Shown: positions 52,371 to 61,051, numbered from the stretch's first letter. The stretch is 64,000 nucleotides of DNA from CADEED01 sp035525785 (GCA_035525785.1 DATLDQ010000021.1:1-64000); one strand, 5' to 3'. Translations and numbers: made by a program. The notes: a model not told the origin generated them from the letters alone.

Positions 52371-54500
52371 TCAACCGGGAAGCCGCACCGTGAAGAGCGC
52401 GCCCTTCTCGCCAGGAAGGTTCTCCGCCCGGGCCGACCCCCCATGGAACTCGGCGATCAGCCGCACGATGTAGAGGCCGAGCCCAAAGTGCGGCCTCTTG
52501 TCGCTCTCGGATCTGGATTGCCATAGCGATTCGAAGAGCCGCGTGGCGGTTTCGGGCGGGAGCGGCGGGCCCGGATTGGCGACGGAGAGCTCCAGGTGCT
52601 CACCATCGATGCGCAGAACGACGGAGATCGTGGCGCCATCGACACTGAAGTCCACGGCATTGTCTATGAGCTTGTCGAGCATCTGCACGATGAGGTCGGG
52701 CGCGCCGTGCCAGGCGAGCGCCGAAGGCGCCTCGCAGGTGAAGCTCCGGTGAGGGAAGCCAGTGCCATAGGCAGCGACCGCATCGCGGACCAGCGCGGCC
52801 AGGTCGAACTGCTGGCGCTCGCTGTGCGTGATGGCCTCCTCGACGCGCGTCGCCGCGCCCATCGCCGTGAGAATGGCCCCCAGGCGCTCGCTGCCCTCGC
52901 GCGCGCGGGCGATGTATACCTTCGCGGTCTCGGTCTGGGTTTCCGACTCCAGGTTCTCGAGCGACGAGCGGATGATGGTATTGGGCGTGCGTATCTCGTG
53001 CGCCAGCTTGCCGGCCAACGTGCGCAGGTAACCCGTGTACTCGTCGAGGCGGCCGAGCAGCGAGGAGAAGCTGCGCGACAGGTCGCCGAGCTCGTCCCGG
53101 GCTTCGGACTCCGGCAGCACGCGTGCGACGCTGCCCTCACGGCTGAGCGCGGTCTCGGCGGCTGCGCCCAGGCGCGAGATGCGCAATGTCATCCGGCCTG
53201 CGAACCAGAAGGCAGCGACCACGGCGAACAACGTGACGAACAGCGTCAGGTTCAAGAGCCTCGTGAGCGCGCGGTCGCGCAGCGTCAACCAGCGGTCCGC
53301 GGTTTGCGCGAGCTGGATCACGCCGATGACGTTGCGGCCATCGGCGGAAAGGATGGGGGCGGCCGCGGCGACGATCACGCTGTTTTCATAACGTCCCGCG
53401 AAAAACGCGGTCTCGGCCTTGCCGCGCGATACCCGGCTTGTCAGCTGTTCCGCGGATTTTTCCCTCTCCGCCTGCGAGACGCGGCGCGGGATGAGCTCCC
53501 CATCGAGCAGCAGGCGATACATGCGCGGCAGGAAGCCACGCATGCGCGTGTAATCCGTCGGCAGTGCGGGCGCATCGATTCGCGTGAGCACCGCCCCATT
53601 GGCGGAAGCCACGGTGAGCTCGACTCCAGGCTGGGAAAACTGACGCAGGTGCTCGTAGAGGTCAGGGGACGCGGCAATGAGCCGACCCGTCGCGCGCAGA
53701 TCGGCGACGTCGAGTGTCCCGTAGCTGCGGCGCGTGGCGCCACGCCGGTCGCGATCATCGATGAGGACGCCGCAGTGCTGGCCGACCATCGTGAGAGGCA
53801 CGCTCATCTCGAGCACGTAGCCGTCGCGGGTCCGCTGCAGCACCGCGGAAATGCGCGCTTCCTCCACGGCCTCCTCGCGGCCGTATTCGCGCGTCTCGAT
53901 GCGGCGCGCGCGCAGGCGGCCGGTGCCGGTGCCGCTGAAGAACAGGCGCTCCTGGCTGCCGCGCCGGTCATCGAAAGCCAGCCAGATGCGGTCGCCCATG
54001 TTGGCGCCGTCGAGCGGCGCCAGCTCGGAGCTGTCGAAAACCAGCTTGTCGTCATGCACCAGCAATGCCAGGAACAACCAGCGTTCATGCGTGGCCGCGA
54101 GCAGCTGCAGGGAATCATTTCCGGGGCCGGCGACACGCACCAGGTTGCGATTGTCGAGGTCCCATTCGTCGGAGCGGCCGTCGATCAGCGGCGCGCCGGA
54201 CAGCACCACCGGCGTGATGTCACCCGCGTGGCCCTTGCCATCGGATGAAGTGCCCACGGCGGGCAGCGAATCGCCGCGAAACAGCAGCTCCTGCTTTCCG
54301 CGCAGCGACCCGGCGATGGTCGTGGTGACCGCGAGCAGCGACTGCTGCTCGCTCTCGCGCAGCACCGTCTCCATTTCGCGCGCGTACTGGCAGCCGGCCC
54401 AGGGCAGCGCCAGCGTAGTCAGGGCGAGCAGCAGTAGTTTGGTGCGCAACCGGAAGCCGGACAGCGGTCCGACCTTGATGCGCTCAGCGATGCGGCCCAC
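52371..54500 (-). CDS. pdsS: Dedicated-sortase-system-type histidine kinase
   Basis: 709 aa. TM1 (about 19-38), a large periplasmic domain (about 40-400, PLIDGRSDEWDLDNRNLVRV, WLFLALLVHDDKLVF), TM2 (about 405-425), HAMP, HisKA with His about 501 (LAGKLAHEIRTPNTIIRSSL), N-box MLDKLIDNAVDFS and G-box HFGLGLYIVRLIAEFHGG. Length and periplasmic pattern match the TIGR03785-type kinase that usually accompanies a proteobacterial sortase. GTG start. It follows its response regulator by 21 bp. Confidence 0.85.
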   Translation of the reverse strand: MGRIAERIKVGPLSGFRLRTKLLLLALTTLALPWAGCQYAREMETVLRESEQQSLLAVTTTIAGSLRGKQELLFRGDSLPAVGTSSDGKGHAGDITPVVLSGAPLIDGRSDEWDLDNRNLVRVAGPGNDSLQLLAATHERWLFLALLVHDDKLVFDSSELAPLDGANMGDRIWLAFDDRRGSQERLFFSGTGTGRLRARRIETREYGREEAVEEARISAVLQRTRDGYVLEMSVPLTMVGQHCGVLIDDRDRRGATRRSYGTLDVADLRATGRLIAASPDLYEHLRQFSQPGVELTVASANGAVLTRIDAPALPTDYTRMRGFLPRMYRLLLDGELIPRRVSQAEREKSAEQLTSRVSRGKAETAFFAGRYENSVIVAAAAPILSADGRNVIGVIQLAQTADRWLTLRDRALTRLLNLTLFVTLFAVVAAFWFAGRMTLRISRLGAAAETALSREGSVARVLPESEARDELGDLSRSFSSLLGRLDEYTGYLRTLAGKLAHEIRTPNTIIRSSLENLESETQTETAKVYIARAREGSERLGAILTAMGAATRVEEAITHSERQQFDLAALVRDAVAAYGTGFPHRSFTCEAPSALAWHGAPDLIVQMLDKLIDNAVDFSVDGATISVVLRIDGEHLELSVANPGPPLPPETATRLFESLWQSRSESDKRPHFGLGLYIVRLIAEFHGGSARAENLPGEKGALFTVRLPG

Positions 54501-54521
54501 GGTGCTGTTCCGGTTTCCGTG

Positions 54522-55211
54522 CTATTCGACCCAGCGATAGCCCATGCCGTAGACCGTGTGCACGGCATCGAACTTCTCATCGACCTGCTGGAATTTTCGG
54601 CGGATGCGCTTGATGTGCGAAGTGATGGTGTTGTCGTCGAGCACCACGTTGGCCGCGTCCATGAGCTGCTGTCGGTTCTTCACGTGACCGGGATGCTTGG
54701 TGAGCGCGTACACGATCCAGAATTCCGTGAGCGACAGCAGCACCACCTGCCCGTTCCACTCGACCGACATGCGTTCGCCGTCGAGCGTGAGCGCGCCGCG
54801 GCGGATGACCTGCTTCTCCTCGGGGGGACGGCGCAACGCATCGACGCGGCGAAACAGCGCATTCACACGCGCGATGAGATGCGCGAGCGAGAGATCCTTG
54901 GTCAGGAAGTCATCGGCGCCCAGACGCAGGCCAGAGACTGCATCGAGCTCGCTGTCGCGCGCCGTCAGGAAGATGATGGGCAGCTCGGCGGACAGTCCGC
55001 GCAGCTCGCGGCAGAGCTCGAAACCACCTTCGGGCTCGTCTTCCAGCGAGATGTCGATGACGGCCAGATCGGGCAACCGCGCCGTGAAAGCCGCCATGGC
55101 CTCGCGTCGGTTCGGGTAGCCGCGCACGGCGTATCCCTCGCGTGAGAAGGCGGCGGCGTAGTTGTCACGGATGGCGCGCTCGTCCTCGACGATGGCGATG
55201 GTCTTCTTCAT
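54522..55211 (-). CDS. pdsR: Dedicated-sortase-system-type response regulator
   Basis: 229 aa. REC domain (IAIVEDERAIRDNYAAAFSR, phospho-Asp in LAVIDISLEDEPEGGFELCR, FLTARDSELDAVSGLRLGAD) and OmpR-type winged helix (LTEFWIVYALTKHPGHVKNR, ITSHIKRIRRKFQQ, VYGMGYRWVE). The DISLEDE-x-x-GGFELCREL segment is typical of the TIGR03787 regulator of marine sortase systems. First gene of a two-gene operon with the kinase. Confidence 0.87.
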   Translation of the reverse strand: MKKTIAIVEDERAIRDNYAAAFSREGYAVRGYPNRREAMAAFTARLPDLAVIDISLEDEPEGGFELCRELRGLSAELPIIFLTARDSELDAVSGLRLGADDFLTKDLSLAHLIARVNALFRRVDALRRPPEEKQVIRRGALTLDGERMSVEWNGQVVLLSLTEFWIVYALTKHPGHVKNRQQLMDAANVVLDDNTITSHIKRIRRKFQQVDEKFDAVHTVYGMGYRWVE

Positions 55212-55354
55212 GCGCGAAGTGTAAGCGACCCGCCACGGGCCTTGGGGGCCGGCCACATTTGGTCACATTCCTCCGCCAGCGCGCCATCAACGCGCCACGG
55301 GGCAGCCCTCGGTCGCGCGCGAAATGTCTCCCAGGCCACCACCCCGGAGCAGAC

Positions 55355-55528
55355 ATGAACGAGAAGACCTATGCCGCCGCGCAGTTCGGATCACAGCCCG
55401 GCGAGCGCTGGCGCCGCTTCCTCGAGCGCATCGGCACGCGCAGCAACGACTTCGGCACGCGGCTATCGCGCGCGCGGTTCGTCTATCTGCATCGGCGTGA
55501 AACGCACACGCATTGGTTGCCGCTATGA
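55355..55528 (+). CDS. Small basic protein, 57 aa
   Basis: MNEKTYAAAQFGSQPGERWR..., Arg-rich (RWRRFLERIGTRSNDFGTRL). Divergent from the response regulator; the stop overlaps the next small gene by ATGA. Start supported by cggagcagac upstream. No family recognised; its position suggests a target or modulator of the adjacent two-component system. Confidence 0.6.
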   Translation: MNEKTYAAAQFGSQPGERWRRFLERIGTRSNDFGTRLSRARFVYLHRRETHTHWLPL

Positions 55529-55641
55529 GTGCGCCACCGCCGGATGAAGAAAAGAACCCGGAGTATGACGACGAAAGTTATCTGCAGTGGGTAGCGCTCG
55601 TGGTGCTGCTGGCGTGCTGGCTGGCCGAGGCCTATGTGTAG
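55525..55641 (+). CDS. Single-pass small membrane protein, 38 aa
   Basis: MSAPPPDEEKNPEYDDESYL followed by a hydrophobic helix (WVALVVLLACWLAEAYV). ATG overlaps the upstream stop (ATGA), so translation is coupled. An acidic N-terminus plus one helix is typical of small membrane regulators. No family assigned. Confidence 0.6.
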   Translation: MSAPPPDEEKNPEYDDESYLQWVALVVLLACWLAEAYV

Positions 55642-55726
55642 GCGGCGCCGGGGAAGGATTGGCCGTGAGGCGTCACTCGCGGGTTCACGTCACGGCCGAT
55701 TCCCCATCCCCGGCACCATTCGAACT

Positions 55727-56101
55727 TCAATCGACCGGCTGCACCTCGAGCGCGGTCACGCCGGATCTCTGGGCAGACGCCAGCACCTGGGCGACGTTCT
55801 CGTAGCGCGCGCGTCTGTCAGGAACGATTTTCACGCGCGGCGGACGCATGGCCGCCGCGGCTTCGCGCAGCTTCTGGTCGAGGACCCGGCGCGACACGCT
55901 CTCGCCGTTCCAGTACAACTGTCCGTCGAAATCTATGTTCACCGTAATGGCGGCCGATGGCAGTCCCGGCACCCCGTGTGGCAGATTGAGTTTCACGGCG
56001 TGGGTGGCGACGGGCAGGGTGAAGATCAGCATCACCAGCAGTACCAGCAGCACGTCGATGAGTGGCGTGGCGTTCAATTGCGGCTCGGCGAGGGTAGTCA
56101 T
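55727..56101 (-). CDS. ExbD/TolR-family protein without partner genes
   Basis: 124 aa. TPLIDVLLVLLVMLIFTLPV contains the conserved membrane-helix Asp of ExbD; the periplasmic part (AITVNIDFDGQLYWNGESVS, VKIVPDRRARYENVAQVL) is canonical. It uses proton flow with an ExbB and TonB partner, but neither gene is adjacent. The cell may share ExbB from another locus. Confidence 0.92.
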   Translation of the reverse strand: MTTLAEPQLNATPLIDVLLVLLVMLIFTLPVATHAVKLNLPHGVPGLPSAAITVNIDFDGQLYWNGESVSRRVLDQKLREAAAAMRPPRVKIVPDRRARYENVAQVLASAQRSGVTALEVQPVD

Positions 56102-56169
56102 GCGCGACCTCCTTGGAAGGCATAACGCCTGAACCCGCGCTGCGGGGTTCGAGCAGGGGAAATCGTCAG

Positions 56170-56457
56170 ATGTACGCCGATCCGAAGTTCCGCGAGCTTT
56201 CCATCGAAGCCGTCACGCTGCTCAACGAGGGCAGGGTAATCGACGCCATCAAGTCCGTGCGGCAGACCGAGGGTCTCGGCCTCAAGGAAGCCAAGGGGCG
56301 GGTGGACGCCTATCTGTCCCGCGAACCGATGCTGCGCGCCCAGATCGAGCTGCGGCAGCGAGCCGCGCGCCGCAAATTCTTCCTGTGGTTCCTGCTCGTC
56401 GATCTCGTGATCGCCGCGGTGGTCGTCTACTGGATGCTCTACCGGAACCGCGCCTGA
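56170..56457 (+). CDS. Membrane-anchored L7/L12 C-terminal-domain-like protein
   Basis: 95 aa. EGRVIDAIKSVRQTEGLGLKEAKGRVDA resembles the factor-binding helices of ribosomal protein L7/L12 (KIxAIKxxREATGLGLKEAK). It is joined to a C-terminal membrane helix (about 70-90, FFLWFLLVDLVIAAVVVYWM). Clear Shine-Dalgarno (agggga). It overlaps the GST start by one base (TGATG). Confidence 0.75.
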   Translation: MYADPKFRELSIEAVTLLNEGRVIDAIKSVRQTEGLGLKEAKGRVDAYLSREPMLRAQIELRQRAARRKFFLWFLLVDLVIAAVVVYWMLYRNRA

Positions 56458-57092
56458 TGCTGCTGATCGGGATGTTCGACTCGCCGTTCGTGCGACGAGT
56501 CGCAGTCACGCTGAAGTTGTTGGACATCGAGTTCGAACACGCGAACTGGTCCGTCGGCAAGGATTTCGACCGCATCCGCGATTTCAACCCGCTTGGCAGG
56601 GTGCCGACCCTGGTGCTGCCGGGTGGTGAGGCCTTGTTCGAATCGGCGGCCATTCTCGACCATCTGGACGAACTGGTCGGTCCGGAGCGTGCGCTCCTGC
56701 CCGCATCGGGACCGGATCGCCGGCAGGCGTTGAATCTCATGGCCATGGCGACCGGCGCCGCGGAAAAAGGCGTGCACCAGCTGTACGAGCGGGTGTTCCG
56801 GCCCGAAGCGAAGCGCCATCAACCGTGGCTGGACCGGCTGGGCTTGCAGATGACCGCCGCGCTCGGCGCCATCGACCGCTACATGGGCGAAAGGCAGGCA
56901 CAGTGGCTGGTGGGCAAGCGCATGACCCAGGCGGACATCACGGCCGTATGCGCCTTCACCTTCCTCAACGATGCGTTGCGCGTGGCCGCGGACGCGGCCT
57001 TGCTCCAGTCGCTGGCCGCGCTGGCGGCGCGCTGCGAGGCCATGCCGGCGTTCGTCGCAACGCGCGAGCGGTTCACTGCGCCAGGTAGCTAG
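56457..57092 (+). CDS. Glutathione S-transferase
   Basis: 211 aa. Thioredoxin-like N-domain (MFDSPFVRRVAVTLKLLDIE, NPLGRVPTLVLPGGEALFES with the cis-Pro and Glu-Ser glutathione site) and helical C-domain (WLVGKRMTQADITAVCAFTF). The catalytic Ser/Cys is likely Ser in DSPF. Conjugates or reduces electrophiles with glutathione in the cytoplasm. The stop overlaps the convergent gcdH stop. Confidence 0.93.
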   Translation: MLLIGMFDSPFVRRVAVTLKLLDIEFEHANWSVGKDFDRIRDFNPLGRVPTLVLPGGEALFESAAILDHLDELVGPERALLPASGPDRRQALNLMAMATGAAEKGVHQLYERVFRPEAKRHQPWLDRLGLQMTAALGAIDRYMGERQAQWLVGKRMTQADITAVCAFTFLNDALRVAADAALLQSLAALAARCEAMPAFVATRERFTAPGS

Positions 57093-58246
57093 AAGGCGTT
57101 GATCCCGGTGAGCTCGCGGCCGATCGTTAGCTGGTGGATCGTCTCCGTGCCCTCGTACGTGATCACGCTCTCGAGGTTGAGCGCGTGGCGTATCGGCACG
57201 TACTCGGCGCTGATGCCAGCCCCGCCCAGCATGTCGCGGCAATCACGCGCGATGTCGAGCGCCATGCGGCAGTTGTTCCACTTGGCCAGGGAGACCTGCG
57301 AAGGCTGCATCTGGCCTTGGTCCTTGAGCCGGCCGAGCTGGTGCGAGAGCAATTGCGCAAGAGTGATCTGGCGCGCCATCTCCGCAAGGCGCACTTGTAT
57401 GGTCTGCGTCGCCGCGAGCGGGCGGCCAAACAACTCGCGCGTCTTCGTGTAGTCGATGAGCTGGGCAAGGCAGGCCTGGGCCGCGCCGATCACGCCCCAG
57501 GTGATGCCGTAGCGCGCCTGCGTGAGGCAGGACAGCGGGCCTTTCAATCCCTTGACGTTCGGCAGCAGGTTGGCTTCGGGCACGATCACGTTGTCGAAGA
57601 ACAGCGAGGACGTCACCGACGCGCGCAACGAGAACTTGCGTTCGATCTCGGGCGCGGAGAAACCCTGCATCCCCTTCTCGACGATGAATCCGCGGATGCC
57701 GTCTTCCGTCATGGCCCAGCAGATGCACAGATCGGCGATGGCGCCGTTCGTGATCCACATCTTCGCGCCATTGATGACCCAGTCGCCGCCCTTCCTGACG
57801 GCGCGGGTCTTCATGTTCGACGGGTCGGATCCGCCATGCGGCTCGGTGAGGCCGAAGCAGCCTATCTTCGTGCCGCGCGCCATCTCGGGGAGCCAGCGTT
57901 GCTTCTGCTCTTCGCTGCCGAACGCGTAGATGGGATACATGCACAGCGAGCTCTGCACGGAGACGAAGCTGCGGATGCCGGAGTCGCCACGCTCGAGCTC
58001 CTGGCAGATGAGGCCGTAGGACACGGCGTTCAAGCCGGCGCAGTCATATCCCTGGATCGACGAGCCTAACAAGCCAAGATCCGCGAGCTCGGGGATGAGC
58101 TCCTTGGGGAAGTGATGCTTCTCGAAGCAGTCCTGGATGACAGGAAGCACGCGTTCGTCCACGAAGCGGCCGACGGAATCCTGCACCGCGCGCTCGTCTT
58201 CGGTGAGCAGTCCGCGCACATCGTACAGATCGAGGGGATTCAACAT
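57089..58246 (-). CDS. gcdH: Glutaryl-CoA dehydrogenase
   Basis: 385 aa. RGDSGIRSFVSVQSSLCMYP, GCFGLTEPHGGSDPSNMKTR, ARYGITWGVIGAAQACL and the catalytic Glu in VITYEGTETIHQLTIGREL are specific for GcdH among acyl-CoA dehydrogenases. It oxidises and decarboxylates glutaryl-CoA to crotonyl-CoA with FAD in lysine, tryptophan and aromatic degradation. Single gene here, convergent with the GST gene. Confidence 0.94.
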   Translation of the reverse strand: MLNPLDLYDVRGLLTEDERAVQDSVGRFVDERVLPVIQDCFEKHHFPKELIPELADLGLLGSSIQGYDCAGLNAVSYGLICQELERGDSGIRSFVSVQSSLCMYPIYAFGSEEQKQRWLPEMARGTKIGCFGLTEPHGGSDPSNMKTRAVRKGGDWVINGAKMWITNGAIADLCICWAMTEDGIRGFIVEKGMQGFSAPEIERKFSLRASVTSSLFFDNVIVPEANLLPNVKGLKGPLSCLTQARYGITWGVIGAAQACLAQLIDYTKTRELFGRPLAATQTIQVRLAEMARQITLAQLLSHQLGRLKDQGQMQPSQVSLAKWNNCRMALDIARDCRDMLGGAGISAEYVPIRHALNLESVITYEGTETIHQLTIGRELTGINAF

Positions 58247-58261
58247 GAGGGGATGATACCC

Positions 58262-58729
58262 CTAGTAGGCGATGCCAAGCCTGCGGTACAGGTGCCCCAG
58301 CAGCCACAGCGGTCCGATGAGCAGGAACTGGATGTCCTTCATGAATGACGGCCGCTTGCCTTCGATGGCGTGACCGATGAACTGCCCGATCCAGCCGATG
58401 ACGAAGATCACGAGGCACGTGAGCCAGAGTGGCCATGACAGTGTGTCAAGCCAGCTCACGATGTACAAAAGCGTACCGAGCCCGATGGCGGCGCCGATGC
58501 CGAGCGGAACGGAAAGCGTGAAGTAGTAGATCACGGCGGCCGCGACGAACAGCGTGGCGATGTTCAGCCACGGAGATATGTGCGCCACGAAACCGGGAAC
58601 CGGTATCGCCCAGAGAAACCCGATCACCGTCATGACGATCGGCGGCACGCAAATGATGTGCAACAGCTCGTTGCGCGGGTTGCTGTGGCTCTCGCCATAT
58701 TCACCGAACCACTGCTCGACGGTGCGCAT
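58262..58729 (-). CDS. DUF962/Mpo1-like membrane protein
   Basis: 155 aa. WFGEYGESHSNPRNELLHII (conserved HxxNxxxxxIH-like start) and GWIGQFIGHAIEGKRPSFMK are diagnostic of the DUF962/Mpo1 family, with four membrane helices between. The yeast relative is a dioxygenase of 2-hydroxy fatty acids; the same chemistry here is inferred. ATG at 58729 chosen for the family N-terminus. Ends 15 bp from the gcdH start, same strand, so gcdH may be co-transcribed. Confidence 0.9.
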   Translation of the reverse strand: MRTVEQWFGEYGESHSNPRNELLHIICVPPIVMTVIGFLWAIPVPGFVAHISPWLNIATLFVAAAVIYYFTLSVPLGIGAAIGLGTLLYIVSWLDTLSWPLWLTCLVIFVIGWIGQFIGHAIEGKRPSFMKDIQFLLIGPLWLLGHLYRRLGIAY

Positions 58730-58790
58730 GGCGCGAAAAACTACGCCGCTCCTGCATACTTCGCAACAAACAACCTCCCAGGGAATGGAA

Positions 58791-59315
58791 ATGCCGTTGC
58801 TGCAGCGTTTCATGCGCTTCATGTCGAACAGCAGGATCGTGCCGGATGCCCGACTGCTCGAGTGGTATCCACCTTTCCGTCCCATGCGGATCAAGGTCGT
58901 CGAGATCAGCAATGAGTGGCGCCACGTGCGCATACGCCTGCCGCTGAACGCGATGTCGCGCAATCCGGGAGGCGTGATGTTTGGCGGGTACCAGGCCGCG
59001 CTCGCCGACCCGATCGCCGCGTTGGCTTGCGCCCGGGTATTCCCGGGTCATTCGGTGTGGACCCGCGCCATGGCCATATCCTTCGAGCACGGCGGAAATT
59101 CCGACCTCGAGATGCGTTTTTCTCTTACTCATGAGCAGGAGAGGGCAATTAGCATCGAGCTCGAACGAGACGGTCGGTCAACGCCGACATTTGAATACGG
59201 CTACTTCCGCAGCGATGGTGTGCGCTGCACGGTCGTACGCAACACGGTGGCGATTCGGCCGCGCGGCTACCAGCGCGCGACGACTCCGCCGGCCTCTCCC
59301 GAAAACGTGGAGTAA
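58791..59315 (+). CDS. DUF4442-type (hotdog-fold thioesterase-like) protein
   Basis: 174 aa. RIKVVEISNEWRHVRIRLPL, GGVMFGGYQAALADPIAALA and VWTRAMAISFEHGGNSDLEM fit the DUF4442/PaaI-like hotdog fold, suggesting acyl-CoA thioesterase action. ATG at 58791 is preferred because aggga lies 6 bp upstream; the ATG at 58785 is too close to it. Divergent from DUF962. Confidence 0.82.
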   Translation: MPLLQRFMRFMSNSRIVPDARLLEWYPPFRPMRIKVVEISNEWRHVRIRLPLNAMSRNPGGVMFGGYQAALADPIAALACARVFPGHSVWTRAMAISFEHGGNSDLEMRFSLTHEQERAISIELERDGRSTPTFEYGYFRSDGVRCTVVRNTVAIRPRGYQRATTPPASPENVE

Positions 59316-59400
59316 TCGCCGAGTGAGAACTGGCGCACAGAAAACGAGTTCATTCGGCGTTCAGATGCACGCCGCGAAGATGACCCGCAAGGAGAACTGC

Positions 59401-60078
59401 ATGAAATCGACGTTGATCAAAGGCACATTGTTAGCGCTCGCGGCTTCCCTCACGGTCGCAGGATGCACCACCACGGATGCGTACACCGGCGACAAGAAGG
59501 TGAACAAGGCATCCAAGGGCGCGGGCATCGGCGCGCTCGCTGGCGCGGTGCTCGGCGCCGCCACAGGCGACAACTCCAAGGAACGCCGCAAGCGCGCGCT
59601 GATCGGCGCGGGCGTGGGTGCGCTCACGGGCGCCGGCGTCGGTGCCTACATGGACCGCCAGGAAGCCAAACTGCGCGCGCAGCTGCAGGGCACGGGCGTG
59701 TCGGTCACTCGCAATGGCAACGACCTCGTCCTCAACATGCCGGGCAACATCACGTTCAAGACGGCCAGCGCCGACCTGAATGCAAACTTCTTCCAGGTGC
59801 TCGACTCGGTGACCCTGGTACTCAAGGAGTTCGACAAGACGCTCATCGACGTCGACGGCCATACCGACAGCGATGGCAGCGACAGCTACAACCTGCAGCT
59901 ATCGCAGCAGCGCGCCAACTCGGTGGGCAGCTACCTGCAGTCGCACGGTGTAAACAGCCAGCGCATCGTCGCGGTAGGCAAGGGCGAAGCGAGTCCCATC
60001 GCCAGCAACACATCGGCCGACGGCAAACAGCAGAACCGTCGCGTGGAGTTGCGATTGCAGCCGATCACCGAAGGCTGA
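59401..60078 (+). CDS. OmpA-family lipoprotein, YiaD-like
   Basis: 225 aa. Lipobox TVAGC at about 19-23. A Gly-zipper segment (about 40-80, GIGALAGAVLGAATGD) is followed by an OmpA C-terminal peptidoglycan-binding domain with LIDVDGHTDSDGSDSYNLQL and QNRRVELRL. It anchors the outer membrane to peptidoglycan. Strong Shine-Dalgarno (aaggaga) and its own downstream terminator indicate a single-gene unit. Confidence 0.94.
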   Translation: MKSTLIKGTLLALAASLTVAGCTTTDAYTGDKKVNKASKGAGIGALAGAVLGAATGDNSKERRKRALIGAGVGALTGAGVGAYMDRQEAKLRAQLQGTGVSVTRNGNDLVLNMPGNITFKTASADLNANFFQVLDSVTLVLKEFDKTLIDVDGHTDSDGSDSYNLQLSQQRANSVGSYLQSHGVNSQRIVAVGKGEASPIASNTSADGKQQNRRVELRLQPITEG

Positions 60079-60105
60079 GCGCTTCGCAAACGCACGCCAC
60101 TCTGA

Positions 60106-60134
60106 CGGCGGCCTTTCGGGGCCGCCGTTCGTTT
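60106..60134 (+). terminator. Intrinsic terminator of the OmpA-like gene
   Basis: CGGCGGCC (60106-60113) and GGCCGCCG (60120-60127) form an 8-bp stem followed by TTCGTTT. It ends at the convergent methyltransferase stop. Confidence 0.75.
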
Positions 60135-60964
60135 CAGGGTTTCACGCCTGAAACAATCGGTACATGCCAGACCGCATAGTGATCCGGATTCTCGATACTC
60201 GCGATGATTTCATTGAAGTGCTGACGCACTAGCGCCGGCGGAAAATCCGCCGTCGACAGGGCCTGCACATAGCCGTCGCGCCAGGCGGTGATGATGTCCG
60301 CGAAGACCCGGCGGGGGACCCGCAACGTGTCGACCACCACGTAATCGACGCGCACATCCTTGAGGCCTGCGGCGCGCATCAAGGTCCACGCCTTCCGCCC
60401 GATGCGAGAGTCGGTTCCGGTTCGTTCCGCGAACTCCACGGGTCCCTTGCGCCAGAAGACGTCCGGGTCCAGCGGCCCAGACATCATGTGGAGCATGGAG
60501 TAGTCCTCAGCCAGCACGTGCACGTGTCCGCCCGGCTTGGTCACGCGCACCAGCTCCGCGAGGATCCGGTCGACGTGCGGCACGGACTGCACCATGTGTC
60601 GATTGGCCACGAGATCGAACGAATTGTCCGGCTGCGCAAGGCGGTAGGCGTCGCCGGTTTCGAATCGAAGGCGGGGCGCCAGGGCGCCGTGCTTGGCGCG
60701 CGCGACCTCGACGGAAGCCTCGAGAAGCTCTATTCCCAGCACCTGCGCTTCCGGCAGGTGCCCGGCCACGCGCGCGCTGAATTCACCCGTGCCGGCGCCC
60801 ACGTCGAGCACGCGCGCATTGCGCGACAAGCGGTAGAAGTTGAGCAGGGATTTTTCCTGGGGCCATATGGCGTCGATCTGGGCGGCCAAGGTCCGCACCA
60901 TCGACTCGTCGGCCATCTGCGCTCCCTGCGGGTTCAGGTCTTTGACAGTCATTGTCTGGCTCAT
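60134..60964 (-). CDS. SAM-dependent class I methyltransferase
   Basis: 276 aa. SAM-binding motif I ARVLDVGAGTGEFSARV, motif II acidic GIELLEAS and motif post-II FDLVANRHMVQSVPHVDRIL define a class I enzyme; LVRVTKPGGHVHVLAEDYSM is motif III. Substrate unknown; UbiE-like small-molecule methylation is likely. ATG at 60964 chosen; GTG at 60967 is also possible. It lies after rpoH on the same strand but is separated by the rpoH terminator. Confidence 0.9.
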   Translation of the reverse strand: MSQTMTVKDLNPQGAQMADESMVRTLAAQIDAIWPQEKSLLNFYRLSRNARVLDVGAGTGEFSARVAGHLPEAQVLGIELLEASVEVARAKHGALAPRLRFETGDAYRLAQPDNSFDLVANRHMVQSVPHVDRILAELVRVTKPGGHVHVLAEDYSMLHMMSGPLDPDVFWRKGPVEFAERTGTDSRIGRKAWTLMRAAGLKDVRVDYVVVDTLRVPRRVFADIITAWRDGYVQALSTADFPPALVRQHFNEIIASIENPDHYAVWHVPIVSGVKP

Positions 60965-61027
60965 CACCGGGATTTATCCACGCGCACCGCTGTGCCGGGT
61001 TCAGTAAAACTTAGCATCGGAAAAGAA

Positions 61028-61051
61028 GAAGCCCCGGTGAACCGGGGCTTC
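61028..61051 (-). terminator. rpoH intrinsic terminator
   Basis: On the minus strand GAAGCCCCGG-ttca-CCGGGGCTTC followed by TTCTTTTCC, 29 bp after the rpoH stop. Confidence 0.88.

Noticed and set aside
52596..54248. 550-codon plus-strand frame across the sortase-type kinase
   Set aside because: Antisense to a gene with intact kinase motifs; no ribosome site or domain.
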